Part shown: in pieces, positions 17,837 through 25,447 of the stretch
How positions within the stretch are numbered: the stretch's first letter is position 1
Layout of the letters: the number at the start of each line of letters is the position of its first letter
Assembly: GCF_040654195.1 (NCBI RefSeq)
Contig: NZ_JBFAHM010000018.1
Span: forward strand, 62,001 to 126,000
DNA: 64,000 nt
Reading direction: 5' to 3'
Source of the DNA: Hamadaea sp013361475
GTDB taxonomy: Bacteria; Actinomycetota; Actinomycetes; Mycobacteriales; Micromonosporaceae
Notes under the pieces: generated by a model
What the model saw: only the letters and a program-made list of their open reading frames with translations
Databases searched by the model: none
Told to the model about the DNA's origin: nothing
Translations under genes and position numbers: made by a program

Positions 17837-18649
17837 CTACTTGGCCGCCAGCGCGTTGCGCACGTCACTCAGCCGGCGCGACACGGTGCCGTCGTAGAGG
17901 TCGGAACCGACCAGGACCCGCGCCCCGCCCAGCACCTTCGGGTCGACGGTGACCTTGAGGGCCACCTCCCGACCGTACCGCCGGGCCAGCGCCTCGCCGA
18001 GTTTCGCCTCGTCGGCGTCGCTCATCGGCTGGGCGACGGTGACGTACGCGACGCTCCGGTCCCGCTGTTCGGCCGCCAGCTCGACGAGCCGGGTCAGCGC
18101 ACCGGCGAACGACCGTCCGCCGAAGCCCTTGACCGCCTCCTTCGCCAGCAGCACGGTCGCCGGCTTGGCTTTGCCGTTCAGCAACTGGTCGACGAGGTCG
18201 AACCGGCGCTGCACCGGAGCGGTCGAGTCACCGATCGCAGCCGCCAGCGCGGAGTCGCCGCCAGCGATCTGGCCGAACCGGAACAGTTCGTCCTCGACCT
18301 CGGCGAGTTCTCCGGCTCGGTCGGCCGCGACGACGAGCGCCTCGACGCCCAGTCGCTCGGTCCCGTCGAGCAGGTCGACCGGGCTGGACCAACGGCCCGC
18401 GACCAGGGAACCGAGCAGGTTCTGCGCGGTCGCCCCGATCTGCCCGCCGAGCAGCCCGACGAGCAGCTGCGAGCGCTCCTCACCCGTACGCGCGGGGTCG
18501 GAGACGGCCCGCCGCAGTCGCGGCTCGGCCCGCAGCAGCCCGGCCACGGCGAGGATCTCCTCCGCCGCCGTCGCCAGCGCCGACGCGTCGGTCAGCTGCT
18601 CCAGCTCGGCCCGGGTGGCCGCGTAGGACTCCCGGCTGGCTCCCTGCAT
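17837..18649 (-). CDS. atpH: ATP synthase delta subunit, 270 aa
   Basis: Peripheral-stalk subunit joining b to the top of F1. The conserved C-terminal region GREVALKVTVDPKVLGGARVLVGSDLYDGTV is diagnostic. At 270 residues it is about 90 longer than the Escherichia coli protein, as usual in actinobacteria, but it is not fused to a second b subunit as in mycobacteria. It overlaps the atpF stop by one base (TGATG). Confidence 0.96.
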   Translation of the reverse strand: MQGASRESYAATRAELEQLTDASALATAAEEILAVAGLLRAEPRLRRAVSDPARTGEERSQLLVGLLGGQIGATAQNLLGSLVAGRWSSPVDLLDGTERLGVEALVVAADRAGELAEVEDELFRFGQIAGGDSALAAAIGDSTAPVQRRFDLVDQLLNGKAKPATVLLAKEAVKGFGGRSFAGALTRLVELAAEQRDRSVAYVTVAQPMSDADEAKLGEALARRYGREVALKVTVDPKVLGGARVLVGSDLYDGTVSRRLSDVRNALAAK

Positions 18650-19173
18650 CAGCGCGCCCCCGCCAGATCCGAGAGGAACCGGTCGACGGTGCCCTTACGA
18701 CGGGCCTCGTCCTCCAGCGACTCACCGACGATCTTGCCGGCCAGGTCGACCGCCAGGGTGCCGATCTCGCCCCGCAGCTCGTTGATGATGGACTGCCGCT
18801 CCGCGGCCAGGGCTTCCCGGCCGGTCGCGATGATCCGGTCGCGCTCCTGCTGGGCCTGCGCCTGGATGTCGGCACGGATGCCCTCGGCGTCCGCGCGGGC
18901 CTCGTCACGGATGCGAGCAGCCTCGGTCCGCGCCTCGGCGAGCTGGGCCTTGTACTGGTCCAGCAGCGCGTTGGCCTCGGCCTGGGCCCGCTCGGCCCGC
19001 TCGATGCCGCCCTCGATCGCGTCGACTCGTGCTTTGAAGGTCTTCTCCATCTGCGGGAAGACGTACTTCATCAGCACGAAGCAGAGCACGCCGAAGGCGA
19101 TGGTGCCGACGACCAGTTCCTGCCAGATCGGCAGGACGGGGCTCGGCGTGTGGTCACCCTCAGCAAAAAACAT
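18649..19173 (-). CDS. atpF: ATP synthase b subunit, 174 aa
   Basis: Peripheral-stalk subunit of Fo. One N-terminal transmembrane helix (LVVGTIAFGVLCFVLMKYVFP) is followed by a long charged coiled coil (about residues 45-150) rich in Ala, Glu, Arg and Gln. Its stop overlaps the ATG of atpH. A separate b gene rather than a b-delta fusion argues against a mycobacterial source. Confidence 0.96.
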   Translation of the reverse strand: MFFAEGDHTPSPVLPIWQELVVGTIAFGVLCFVLMKYVFPQMEKTFKARVDAIEGGIERAERAQAEANALLDQYKAQLAEARTEAARIRDEARADAEGIRADIQAQAQQERDRIIATGREALAAERQSIINELRGEIGTLAVDLAGKIVGESLEDEARRKGTVDRFLSDLAGAR

Positions 19174-19205
19174 GATGTACCTCCGGTCTCAGGCCGGGTC
19201 CGGCG

Positions 19206-19436
19206 TCAGGCCGGGTTGGAGAAGACGAAGGCGAGGACCAGGCCGAACAGCGCCAGCGCCTCGGAGAGCGCGAAGCCCATGAACAGGTACGGACGGGTCA
19301 GACCGGCCGACTCAGGCTGGCGCGCCGTCGCCTGGATGTAGGCGGCGAAGACGATACCCACACCGATGCCGGGGCCGATCGCGGCGAGGCCGTAGCCGAT
19401 CGAGCTGATGTCGCCGGTGATCTCGGCAAGAGCCAT
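19206..19436 (-). CDS. atpE: ATP synthase c subunit, 76 aa
   Basis: Proteolipid ring subunit with two transmembrane helices joined by a polar loop (QATARQPE). The ion-binding carboxylate is Glu59 in GFALSEALALFG. The Gly-rich first helix (GYGLAAIGPGIGVGIV) is typical. The residues around Glu59 lack the set that binds sodium, so proton coupling is expected. Confidence 0.97.
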   Translation of the reverse strand: MALAEITGDISSIGYGLAAIGPGIGVGIVFAAYIQATARQPESAGLTRPYLFMGFALSEALALFGLVLAFVFSNPA

Positions 19437-19508
19437 TGTTCTTTCCTCCTGATATGCGCGTGACTCTCACGCGGCGCTTGTGGTGCGAACTTGGGTGGAT
19501 CTAGAAGA

Positions 19509-20291
19509 TCAGTGCTCGTCCGCGAGCGAGGTCTGCACGTAGCTGGCGGTCAGCAGGACGAAGACGTACGCCTGCAGCAGCGCCACACCGGCCTCGAACA
19601 GCGTCATGACGATCGACATGCCCCACGAGATCACGCCGACCGCGGCCAACCCGATGTTGCCGGTGCCCATCAGCACGAACCCGCCGAGCGTGAAGACCAG
19701 CAGGATCAGGTGGCCGGCGAAGAGGTTGGCGAAGAGCCGGACGGCCAGGGTGACCGGGCGGATGAGCAGGATCTGCGCGAGTTCGATCGGCAGCAGGATC
19801 GGCTGCACCCACCACGGCGCCGGCAGCAGGATGCTGGTCTTGACGTAGTGCCCGAAGCCGTGCTTCTTGATGCCCTGGTACCAGTAGAGGCCGAAGCTGA
19901 TCAGCGCGAGCACCGCCGGGAAGGCGATGTGCGAGCTCGGCGAAATCTGGAAGCCGGGGATGACGGCGAAGATGTTGATGAAGCAGATGAAGACGAAGAG
20001 GGTCGTCAGGTACGGCGCGAAACGCGGCCCTTCGTGCCCGATGACCTCTTTGCTGATCCCGTTACGCACAAAGCTGTAGATCGACTCGCCGAGCCACTGC
20101 GCCTTGGTCGGAACGATCTTCGGGTTCCGCTGCGTGACCAGGAAGAAGACGATGATGACCGCGACTGCGATCCAGACCATGATCGAGAACTTGGTGACCC
20201 AGTTTCCGACCAGTCCCGGCGGGAAGAATTCTTCGACGCTCGGAGGCCACGGCACGCTGCTGTCTGCCAGTGGCGCAAGCTGAAGGCTCAC
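19509..20291 (-). CDS. atpB: ATP synthase a subunit, 260 aa
   Basis: Stator membrane subunit of Fo with five or six transmembrane helices. The essential arginine helix is LAVRLFANLFAGHLILLVF, containing the conserved Arg-Leu-x-x-Asn; LPIELAQILLIRPVTLAVR precedes it. It has a GTG start and follows the AtpZ/AtpI-like gene by 16 bp. Confidence 0.97.
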   Translation of the reverse strand: MSLQLAPLADSSVPWPPSVEEFFPPGLVGNWVTKFSIMVWIAVAVIIVFFLVTQRNPKIVPTKAQWLGESIYSFVRNGISKEVIGHEGPRFAPYLTTLFVFICFINIFAVIPGFQISPSSHIAFPAVLALISFGLYWYQGIKKHGFGHYVKTSILLPAPWWVQPILLPIELAQILLIRPVTLAVRLFANLFAGHLILLVFTLGGFVLMGTGNIGLAAVGVISWGMSIVMTLFEAGVALLQAYVFVLLTASYVQTSLADEH

Positions 20292-20307
20292 CCGTCCATC
20301 CTTTCGA

Positions 20308-20532
20308 TCACGTGCCCATGTTCTTGACGATCAGGTAGACCGCCCCGGCCATGCCGACCAGCATGCCGATCAGGGTGCCGAAGTGCATGGGCACGTCCAG
20401 CCACTTGTCGACAAGCCACCCGATGCCGCCCCAAACGCCGATTCCGGCGATCAGGTAACCGACGGCAGTCCAGCCTGCATTTGCGCCCGATTGAGGTGTG
20501 GGGCGCTTCTGAGGGGACTGGTCACCGGCCAT
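20308..20532 (-). CDS. AtpZ/AtpI-like small membrane protein, 74 aa
   Basis: Two predicted transmembrane helices (AVGYLIAGIGVWGGIGWLVDKWL and GTLIGMLVGMAGAVYLIV) separated by a short loop with Asp-Lys, the AtpZ/AtpI layout, at the head of the ATP synthase operon. AtpI/AtpZ proteins help c-ring assembly or act in cation transport; the family is inferred from topology and position. A TAAGGT box lies 9 nt before the ATG and may be the operon's -10 element. Confidence 0.8.
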   Translation of the reverse strand: MAGDQSPQKRPTPQSGANAGWTAVGYLIAGIGVWGGIGWLVDKWLDVPMHFGTLIGMLVGMAGAVYLIVKNMGT

Positions 20533-20704
20533 GACGCGCGAACCTTATCAGTCGTTACGGCGGTGTGTCGTAGCGGCCCCCCTGCTCCGGTTCGCAGTGT
20601 GAGCGGGGCGGCACAGTCGGTAGGGTTTGGCATTGCGCGGCGGCACTCGGACGCTGTCTCATGGACAGCAACCCCCACCCTCTCCCCAAGGTTGGTGCCC
20701 CGAG

Positions 20705-21160
20705 ATGCCGAGGACCACTGTACCTGTTGTCTTGTTGGTGCTCACCACGCTGCTCGCGGGATGCGAGCCCACCCACGCCGGCGAGGGTCCGAAGCCGGTG
20801 AGCTGCACCGTCGTCGTGGACGGTCCGGAGAAGGCCGACACCGCCCAACGCATCGAAGGACGCGTACGCTTCCGCTGCGCCAAGCCGGGCGCCGAGCGGC
20901 TCAGCGTGAAGATCCGGATGGAGCAGAAGTCCGGCAGTTCCTGGAAGACGGTGACCAGCAAGTCCTTCACGGTGAAGGGATCGCAGACCATCGCGGCCGA
21001 GCTGAAGTATCAGAACCGCACGGTGAGCATCGGCTGCAAACTCGGCACATTCCGTACCGTCGTGGACTGGAGCCGGACCTCACGCGGGGACACCGAGGGC
21101 GACAACCTGATCAGCGGCTCGATGTCGAACCCGTGCAAGTCGCTGTTCGGCGACCGTTAA
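20705..21160 (+). CDS. Putative secreted lipoprotein of unknown function, 151 aa
   Basis: The N-terminus PRTTVPVVLLVLTTLLAGCEPTHAG is a lipoprotein signal with lipobox LAGC. The mature part has four Cys residues that may form two disulfides (SCTVVV, RFRCAKPG, SIGCKLG, SNPCKSL) and beta-strand character; no family recognised. It stands alone on the plus strand between the ATP synthase operon and a minus-strand AtpI-like gene. The start at 20705 is chosen because the signal peptide then begins at once; an in-frame start 78 bp upstream exists. Confidence 0.7.
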   Translation: MPRTTVPVVLLVLTTLLAGCEPTHAGEGPKPVSCTVVVDGPEKADTAQRIEGRVRFRCAKPGAERLSVKIRMEQKSGSSWKTVTSKSFTVKGSQTIAAELKYQNRTVSIGCKLGTFRTVVDWSRTSRGDTEGDNLISGSMSNPCKSLFGDR

Positions 21161-21175
21161 ACACCGGCATCGCCA

Positions 21176-21248
21176 TGATCATTGCGCCGTTCACGCTACT
21201 GAAACGGACATTTTGCAGCGCGTAGCAGCATGGCTGGCGCAATGATCA
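21176..21248. repeat. Inverted repeat between convergent genes (TGATCATTGCGCC arms)
   Basis: Perfect 13-bp arms TGATCATTGCGCC (21176-21188) and GGCGCAATGATCA (21236-21248) enclose 47 nt with further partial complementarity (ACGCTACT against AGCGCGTAGC). It occupies the gap between the lipoprotein gene and the convergent AtpI-like gene, so it may end transcription from both sides. A shorter TGATCAT/ATGATCA pair lies at 28164-28189. Confidence 0.55.
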
Positions 21249-21263
21249 CGCGCAAGGGGGCGG

Positions 21264-21653
21264 TCAGACCTCGAGGGTGAACTTGGCCCGCGAGGTCCAC
21301 CAGATCTGCGTACCGGTCCAGGCGAGCACGGCGACCAGGACGCCCGCGGCCAGCCACAGCGTCCCCGACCAGTCGCGTGAGGCGACCCAGCCGACGAAGG
21401 CGAAGAGCAGTGTGAACTTGATCGCATAGGTGCCGAGCGCGGCCACCAGCAGCATGCTGCGCTTGACCTTGTCGACCCAGGCGACGACGCCCGTGGAGAT
21501 CAGGTAGCTCAGGATGACCAGCGCCGTCCCGGCCAGGAAACCAAGCAGGCCGGGCGCACCGTGAACGACCAGCCCCACGATCGCGCCGAGCACGCCCAAA
21601 GCCCCGGTCACGAGGAGGGCCGGGCGCAGGTATCCCGTCGCAGAGCTGGTCAC
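21264..21653 (-). CDS. AtpI-like four-helix membrane protein, 129 aa
   Basis: Four hydrophobic segments (ALLVTGALGVLGAIVGLVV, LLGFLAGTALVILSYLIS, LLVAALGTYAIKFTLLFAFVGW, LWLAAGVLVAVLAWTGTQIWW) and the AtpI-like string GTYAIKFTLLFAFVG. Proteins of this type often precede atpB in actinobacteria; here it is cut off from the atp operon by the plus-strand lipoprotein gene. GTG 21653 is preceded by TAGCCT and a 6-nt spacer inside the end of the phosphatase gene, so a leaderless transcript is likely. Confidence 0.75.
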   Translation of the reverse strand: MTSSATGYLRPALLVTGALGVLGAIVGLVVHGAPGLLGFLAGTALVILSYLISTGVVAWVDKVKRSMLLVAALGTYAIKFTLLFAFVGWVASRDWSGTLWLAAGVLVAVLAWTGTQIWWTSRAKFTLEV

Positions 21654-21662
21654 GGGAGAAGG

Positions 21663-22268
21663 CTACCGGGTGAGCAGGGCGGCTGCGAGCGGGCGTACGG
21701 TGGCTTCGATCTCGTCGGCGACCCGGGAGAACGTCTGGTCGCCCCGGCCCCAGGGGTCGTCGAGATCGTCGTCGTGCAGCGGCACCGCCGTCCCGCGTAC
21801 GCGGTTGACCGCCGCGACGAGCGCCTCGCCCCGGATCTGGATGTCCTCCGCGGTCGCCCCGACCGGCGGGAGTTCGCCGAGGTCCACCACGCCGAGGAGC
21901 CGGCCGAACTCGCCCAATACGAAGGTGCGGCTCTCCGCGTCCGGCCGCAGCGCGGTCACGTACTCCGCCTGGTCGGCCGTCGCGGTCAGGATGAGATCCG
22001 CCGCGTCGATGTGGTCCGCCCGCAGTTTCCGGGCCGCGAAGTCGGCCGGATCGGCGCCGCGCGCCTTCACCTGACGGGCCGCGGGCGGGTTCATCTCCTC
22101 ACCCTCGTGCCAGCCGCCGGTGCCCGCGCTGTGCGAGTGCACCACGTCGTCCGAGCCGCCCGCCTGGCGTACCTCGTGGGCGAGCAGCCGCTCGGCCATC
22201 GGCGACCGGCAGATGTTGCCCATGCAGACGTGCAGCACGGTGAACGGAGGCAGGTGGTGGGTGGACAT
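21663..22268 (-). CDS. Low-molecular-weight protein-tyrosine phosphatase, 201 aa
   Basis: The P-loop CMGNICRSP (Cys15, Arg21) is the CX5R nucleophile motif of this family and DDLDDPWG near the C-terminus supplies the catalytic Asp-Pro. Members dephosphorylate tyrosine or arginine residues in the cytoplasm, often linked to capsule or stress control. The ATG at 22268 overlaps the stop of the upstream threonylcarbamoyl-AMP synthase gene by one base, a common actinobacterial pairing. Confidence 0.93.
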   Translation of the reverse strand: MSTHHLPPFTVLHVCMGNICRSPMAERLLAHEVRQAGGSDDVVHSHSAGTGGWHEGEEMNPPAARQVKARGADPADFAARKLRADHIDAADLILTATADQAEYVTALRPDAESRTFVLGEFGRLLGVVDLGELPPVGATAEDIQIRGEALVAAVNRVRGTAVPLHDDDLDDPWGRGDQTFSRVADEIEATVRPLAAALLTR

Positions 22269-22915
22269 CACGCGGCCGCCGGCTGGATGTCGGGGACGAT
22301 CGAGCGCAGCTGCTCGAACGCGATCGCTCCCTGGCGGAGCACCACCGGGCGCTCCTGCGTCAGGTCGACGATGGTCGACGGCACCGGATCCGGGCAGGGG
22401 CCCGCTTCGAGGTAGACGCTCACCTTGTAGCCGAGCTGCTCGCGAGCCTCCTCCGCGGTGTTCGCGGTCGGCTCGCCGGTCAGGTTGGCCGACGACACCG
22501 CCATCGGCCCGGTCTCCCGCAGGATCTCCAGCGCCACCGGGTGCAGCGGCATGCGCACGGCCACGGTGCCGTTCGTCTCGCCGAGGTCCCACTGCAGGCT
22601 GGCGGCCTGCTCGACGACGATCGTCAGCGCGCCGGGCCAGAACGCCTCGACCAGGTCGCGGGCGCGCGAGGGCATTCGGGAGACCAGCCCGTCCAGGGTG
22701 TTGCGGGAACCGACGAGGACCGGCGGCGGCATGTGCCGGCCGCGTCCCTTGGCGTTCAGGAGCGCCGTCACCGACCACGACTTGAACGCGTCCGCGCCGA
22801 CGCCGTACACCGTGTCGGTGGGCAGGACGACGAGGTCGCCGCTCTTCACCGCCGAGACGGCGGCCTCGATCCCCAGGTCGCGCTCGGCGACGTTACGGCA
22901 GTCATAGAGCCTCAC
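22268..22915 (-). CDS. L-threonylcarbamoyladenylate synthase (Sua5/YrdC family), 215 aa
   Basis: Makes threonylcarbamoyl-AMP from threonine, bicarbonate and ATP for the t6A37 modification of ANN-decoding tRNAs. Characteristic segments are LVVLPTDTVYGVGADAF, the lysine of LNAKGRGRHMPPP and MAVSSANLTGEPT. I chose GTG 22915, which has AGGA 9 nt upstream and matches the usual N-terminus (xRLYDCRN); another GTG at 22933 would add six residues. It sits between prmC and the phosphatase, a conserved actinobacterial order. Confidence 0.93.
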   Translation of the reverse strand: MRLYDCRNVAERDLGIEAAVSAVKSGDLVVLPTDTVYGVGADAFKSWSVTALLNAKGRGRHMPPPVLVGSRNTLDGLVSRMPSRARDLVEAFWPGALTIVVEQAASLQWDLGETNGTVAVRMPLHPVALEILRETGPMAVSSANLTGEPTANTAEEAREQLGYKVSVYLEAGPCPDPVPSTIVDLTQERPVVLRQGAIAFEQLRSIVPDIQPAAA

Positions 22916-22981
22916 GAGGTGCAATCCTGCCACTTCGGCCCGGCGGCCCGCCGCACCCTCCCGCCTCCCGGAACACCGAGG

Positions 22982-23824
22982 TCACTTCACCCCGGTCGTG
23001 AAGCGTGGCCGACCCGCGAGGTCGGGCAGTCCGCGTACGTCGCGGAAGTGCCGCTCCAGGATCCGCGCGACCTCCTCCGGGTGCGACTCGTCGTGCTCGA
23101 TCCCCAGCCGGCCGCCGTCGCGCAACAGGTCCGCCGCCAGCTCGGCCACCGCGGGGATCAGATCGAGGCCGTCCACCCCGGCGAAGACGGCCAGCGCCGG
23201 GTCCGCCCGCACTTCCAGGGGTACGCGTTGCGCAGCGGGCACGTAGGGCGGGTTGCAGAGGACCAGATCGGCTTGGCCGCGTTCGCCGGTCAGGAGGCCG
23301 GGATCACGGACGTCTCCCGGGACGACTCGCACCCGCGTGCCGAAGGCGTTGCGGTTCAACCATTCCAGCGCGGACGGCGAGACCTCGACGGCGTACACGG
23401 CGGCGTCCGGGCGCGCCCGCGCGACGGCCAGCGCCAGGGCGCCGCTGCCGCTGCACAGATCGACGACGGTGGGCCGTTCCATGCCCGCGACGCTGTCGAT
23501 CCCCCACTGGGCGAGGGTCTCGGTCTCCGGGCGCGGGATGAAGACGCCCGGCCCGACCTGGAGGTCGATGTCGAGGAACCAGGCGCTTCCGGTGATGTGC
23601 TGGAGCGGTTCCCGGGCCGCCCGGCGCTCGATGACGGCCTGATAGCGCTCGGCCTGCACGGCGTCGACGACGTCGAGCAGGTAGAGCCGACCGCGATCGC
23701 ACTCCAGGACGTGGGCGAGCAGCAGCTCGGAGTCGGTCCGGGGGCTGTCCACCCCAGCCGCGCTCAACCGGTCGGCCGCCTCCCGAAGAAGGCTCCTGAC
23801 CTGCACAGATTCACCGGCCTGCAC
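22982..23824 (-). CDS. prmC: Release-factor glutamine N5-methyltransferase PrmC, 280 aa
   Basis: Methylates the Gln of the GGQ motif in release factors. It has the N-terminal helical domain, the SAM-binding motif VVDLCSGSGALALAVA and the catalytic NPPY (residues 191-194). It lies immediately after prfA, its substrate gene. The start is uncertain: GTG 23824 clears the prfA stop, GTG 23860 overlaps it by 26 bp, and GTG 23806 would also keep the domain. Confidence 0.93.
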   Translation of the reverse strand: MQAGESVQVRSLLREAADRLSAAGVDSPRTDSELLLAHVLECDRGRLYLLDVVDAVQAERYQAVIERRAAREPLQHITGSAWFLDIDLQVGPGVFIPRPETETLAQWGIDSVAGMERPTVVDLCSGSGALALAVARARPDAAVYAVEVSPSALEWLNRNAFGTRVRVVPGDVRDPGLLTGERGQADLVLCNPPYVPAAQRVPLEVRADPALAVFAGVDGLDLIPAVAELAADLLRDGGRLGIEHDESHPEEVARILERHFRDVRGLPDLAGRPRFTTGVK

Positions 23825-23834
23825 GTCTGTCAGT

Positions 23835-24923
23835 CTACTGCCGGGACAGTTCGGTCTCACCCGCGAGGCGGGCCGCCCGGTCGGCCGCGGTCAGCGCGTC
23901 GAGCACGCCGTCCAGGTCGCCCGCGAGCACCAGATCGAGGTTGTACGCCGTGTAGCCGATCCGGTGGTCGGTGATCCGGTTCTGGGGGAAGTTGTAGGTG
24001 CGGATGCGCTCGGATCGGTCCACCGTCCGCACCTGGGCCTTGCGGGCGTCGGACGCGGCGGCGGCCGCCTCCTCCTCGGCGGCCTGGGCGAGCTTGGCTC
24101 GCAGCATCCGCATCGCCCGGTCCTTGTTCTGCAGCTGCGACCGCTCGTTCTGGCAGGTGACGACGATCCCCGTCGGGATGTGCGTGATGCGTACCGCCGA
24201 GTCGGTCGTGTTGACCGACTGGCCGCCCGCGCCCTGCGAACGGTAGACGTCGATCCGCAGGTCGCTGGGGTCGATGACGACCTCGGCCTCCTCGGCCTCC
24301 GGCGTCACGAGGACGCCCGCCGCCGAGGTGTGGATGCGGCCCTGCGACTCGGTCACCGGCACCCGCTGGACCCGGTGTACGCCGCCCTCCCACTTCAGCC
24401 GCGACCAGACCCCATAACCGCCGTCCGGTACGCCCTTGGTCTTGATCGCGACCGCCACGTCCTTGTATCCACCGAGGTCGGAGTCCTGCGCGTCGAGAAC
24501 CTCCGTGATCCAGCCACGCCTTTCGGCGTATCGCAGGAACATGCGGAGCAGATCCCCCGCGAAGAGCGCGGATTCCTCGCCGCCCTCGCCCGCCTTGATC
24601 TCGAGGATGACGTCTTTGGCGTCGTTGGGGTCTCGCGGCATGAGCAGTTCCGCGAGCCGTTCCTCCAGCTCGGGCAGCCGGGCCTCGAGCGCCTCCGCCT
24701 CCGCGGCGAAGTCGGCGTCGAGCGCGGCCAGCTCCCTGGCCGCGGCGAGGTCGGCGCGGGCCTGCTCCAGCTCGCCCGCGGTCTTGTGGATCGGGGTGAG
24801 TTCGGCGAACCGGCGGCCGACCTTGCGGGCGGCGGCCTGATCGGCGTGGATGGCCGGATCCGCGAGCGTCTTCTCCAGCTGGTCGTACTCAGCCAGCAGC
24901 TCGGTCAGTCGATCGGTGCTCAT
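23835..24923 (-). CDS. prfA: Peptide chain release factor 1, 362 aa
   Basis: Terminates translation at UAA and UAG. The GGQ peptidyl-hydrolysis motif is at 233-235 and the RF1-specific stop-codon tripeptide region is PVT at 189-191 (RF2 has SPF). The length is standard. The ATG at 24923 has an upstream purine-rich stretch and begins MSTDRLTELLAEYDQLE, the expected N-terminus; the in-frame region upstream is noncoding and includes the rpmE terminator. Confidence 0.97.
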   Translation of the reverse strand: MSTDRLTELLAEYDQLEKTLADPAIHADQAAARKVGRRFAELTPIHKTAGELEQARADLAAARELAALDADFAAEAEALEARLPELEERLAELLMPRDPNDAKDVILEIKAGEGGEESALFAGDLLRMFLRYAERRGWITEVLDAQDSDLGGYKDVAVAIKTKGVPDGGYGVWSRLKWEGGVHRVQRVPVTESQGRIHTSAAGVLVTPEAEEAEVVIDPSDLRIDVYRSQGAGGQSVNTTDSAVRITHIPTGIVVTCQNERSQLQNKDRAMRMLRAKLAQAAEEEAAAAASDARKAQVRTVDRSERIRTYNFPQNRITDHRIGYTAYNLDLVLAGDLDGVLDALTAADRAARLAGETELSRQ

Positions 24924-24965
24924 CTCCGCCGTCCCTCCTGTCGAAATCCCCGGTGCACACACGAA

Positions 24966-25009
24966 GAGGGCGGCGCGCCGCGTCCTGATGAACGCGGCGC
25001 GCCGCCCTC
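24966..25009 (-). terminator. Strong hairpin downstream of rpmE
   Basis: A perfect 18-bp stem (left arm starting GAGGGCGGCGCGCCG, right arm ending CGGCGCGCCGCCCTC) closes an 8-nt loop CCTGATGA. It lies 9 bp beyond the rpmE stop. There is no U-tract, as is common for actinobacterial terminators, so it may also act as an mRNA 3' barrier. Confidence 0.8.
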
Positions 25010-25017
25010 CGCGGCAG

Positions 25018-25239
25018 CTACTTGGCGGCCTTGCCGACCTTGGCGTACTTCGCCTGGAACTTGGCCACGCGGCCGGCGGTGTCCAGGACACGCTGCTTGC
25101 CGGTGTAGAACGGGTGGCACTCGTTGCACGACTCCGCGTGGATCTGACCGTTCTTCGCGGTGCTGCGGGTCGTGAAGGAGTTGCCGCAGGAGCACGTGAC
25201 GGTGGTCACGTTGTACTCCGGGTGGATACCAGACTTCAT
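25018..25239 (-). CDS. rpmE: 50S ribosomal protein L31, zinc-binding type, 73 aa
   Basis: Short ribosomal protein beginning KSGIHPEYN, with four Cys ligands in CSCG (Cys16, Cys18) and CNEC (Cys37, Cys40), so it is the zinc-containing form. HPFYTGKQRVLDTAGRV is the conserved core. In related genomes rpmE lies directly downstream of rho; here the RNA-repair cassette separates them. Confidence 0.97.
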   Translation of the reverse strand: MKSGIHPEYNVTTVTCSCGNSFTTRSTAKNGQIHAESCNECHPFYTGKQRVLDTAGRVAKFQAKYAKVGKAAK

Positions 25240-25383
25240 AGCCTCAGGTCCTCTCATGGCTGTGCGCTGGGTCGCTGTCAACACTTCCCCCACGTGCTGG
25301 AAGCTCGGGCGTGAACCAGCGCCCCGGCGGTTGCCGGGCCGGCTGTCCATCTTGCCACGCGCCCCAATTGAGATGCGCAGCAG

Positions 25384-25404
25384 GTGACGTGATCCGTAAC
25401 GTGA
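25384..25404 (+). promoter_or_regulatory. Direct repeat upstream of RNA-repair cassette
   Basis: GTGACGTGA (25384-25392) and GTAACGTGA (25396-25404) are 9-bp direct repeats, 8 of 9 identical, with a 12-bp period. They lie 44-64 bp upstream of the ligase GTG in the 208-bp divergent gap. The position fits an activator or repressor site, but no regulator gene is linked, so this is tentative. Confidence 0.3.
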
Positions 25405-25447
25405 CACCCCCCTCCGGTATTCCGTCACCCCTCGAAAGGGACCGATT

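Noticed and set aside
15910..17952. Antisense frame of 680 codons opposite atpA
   Set aside because: Shadow of the alpha-subunit gene; no homology-like motif and no ribosome site.
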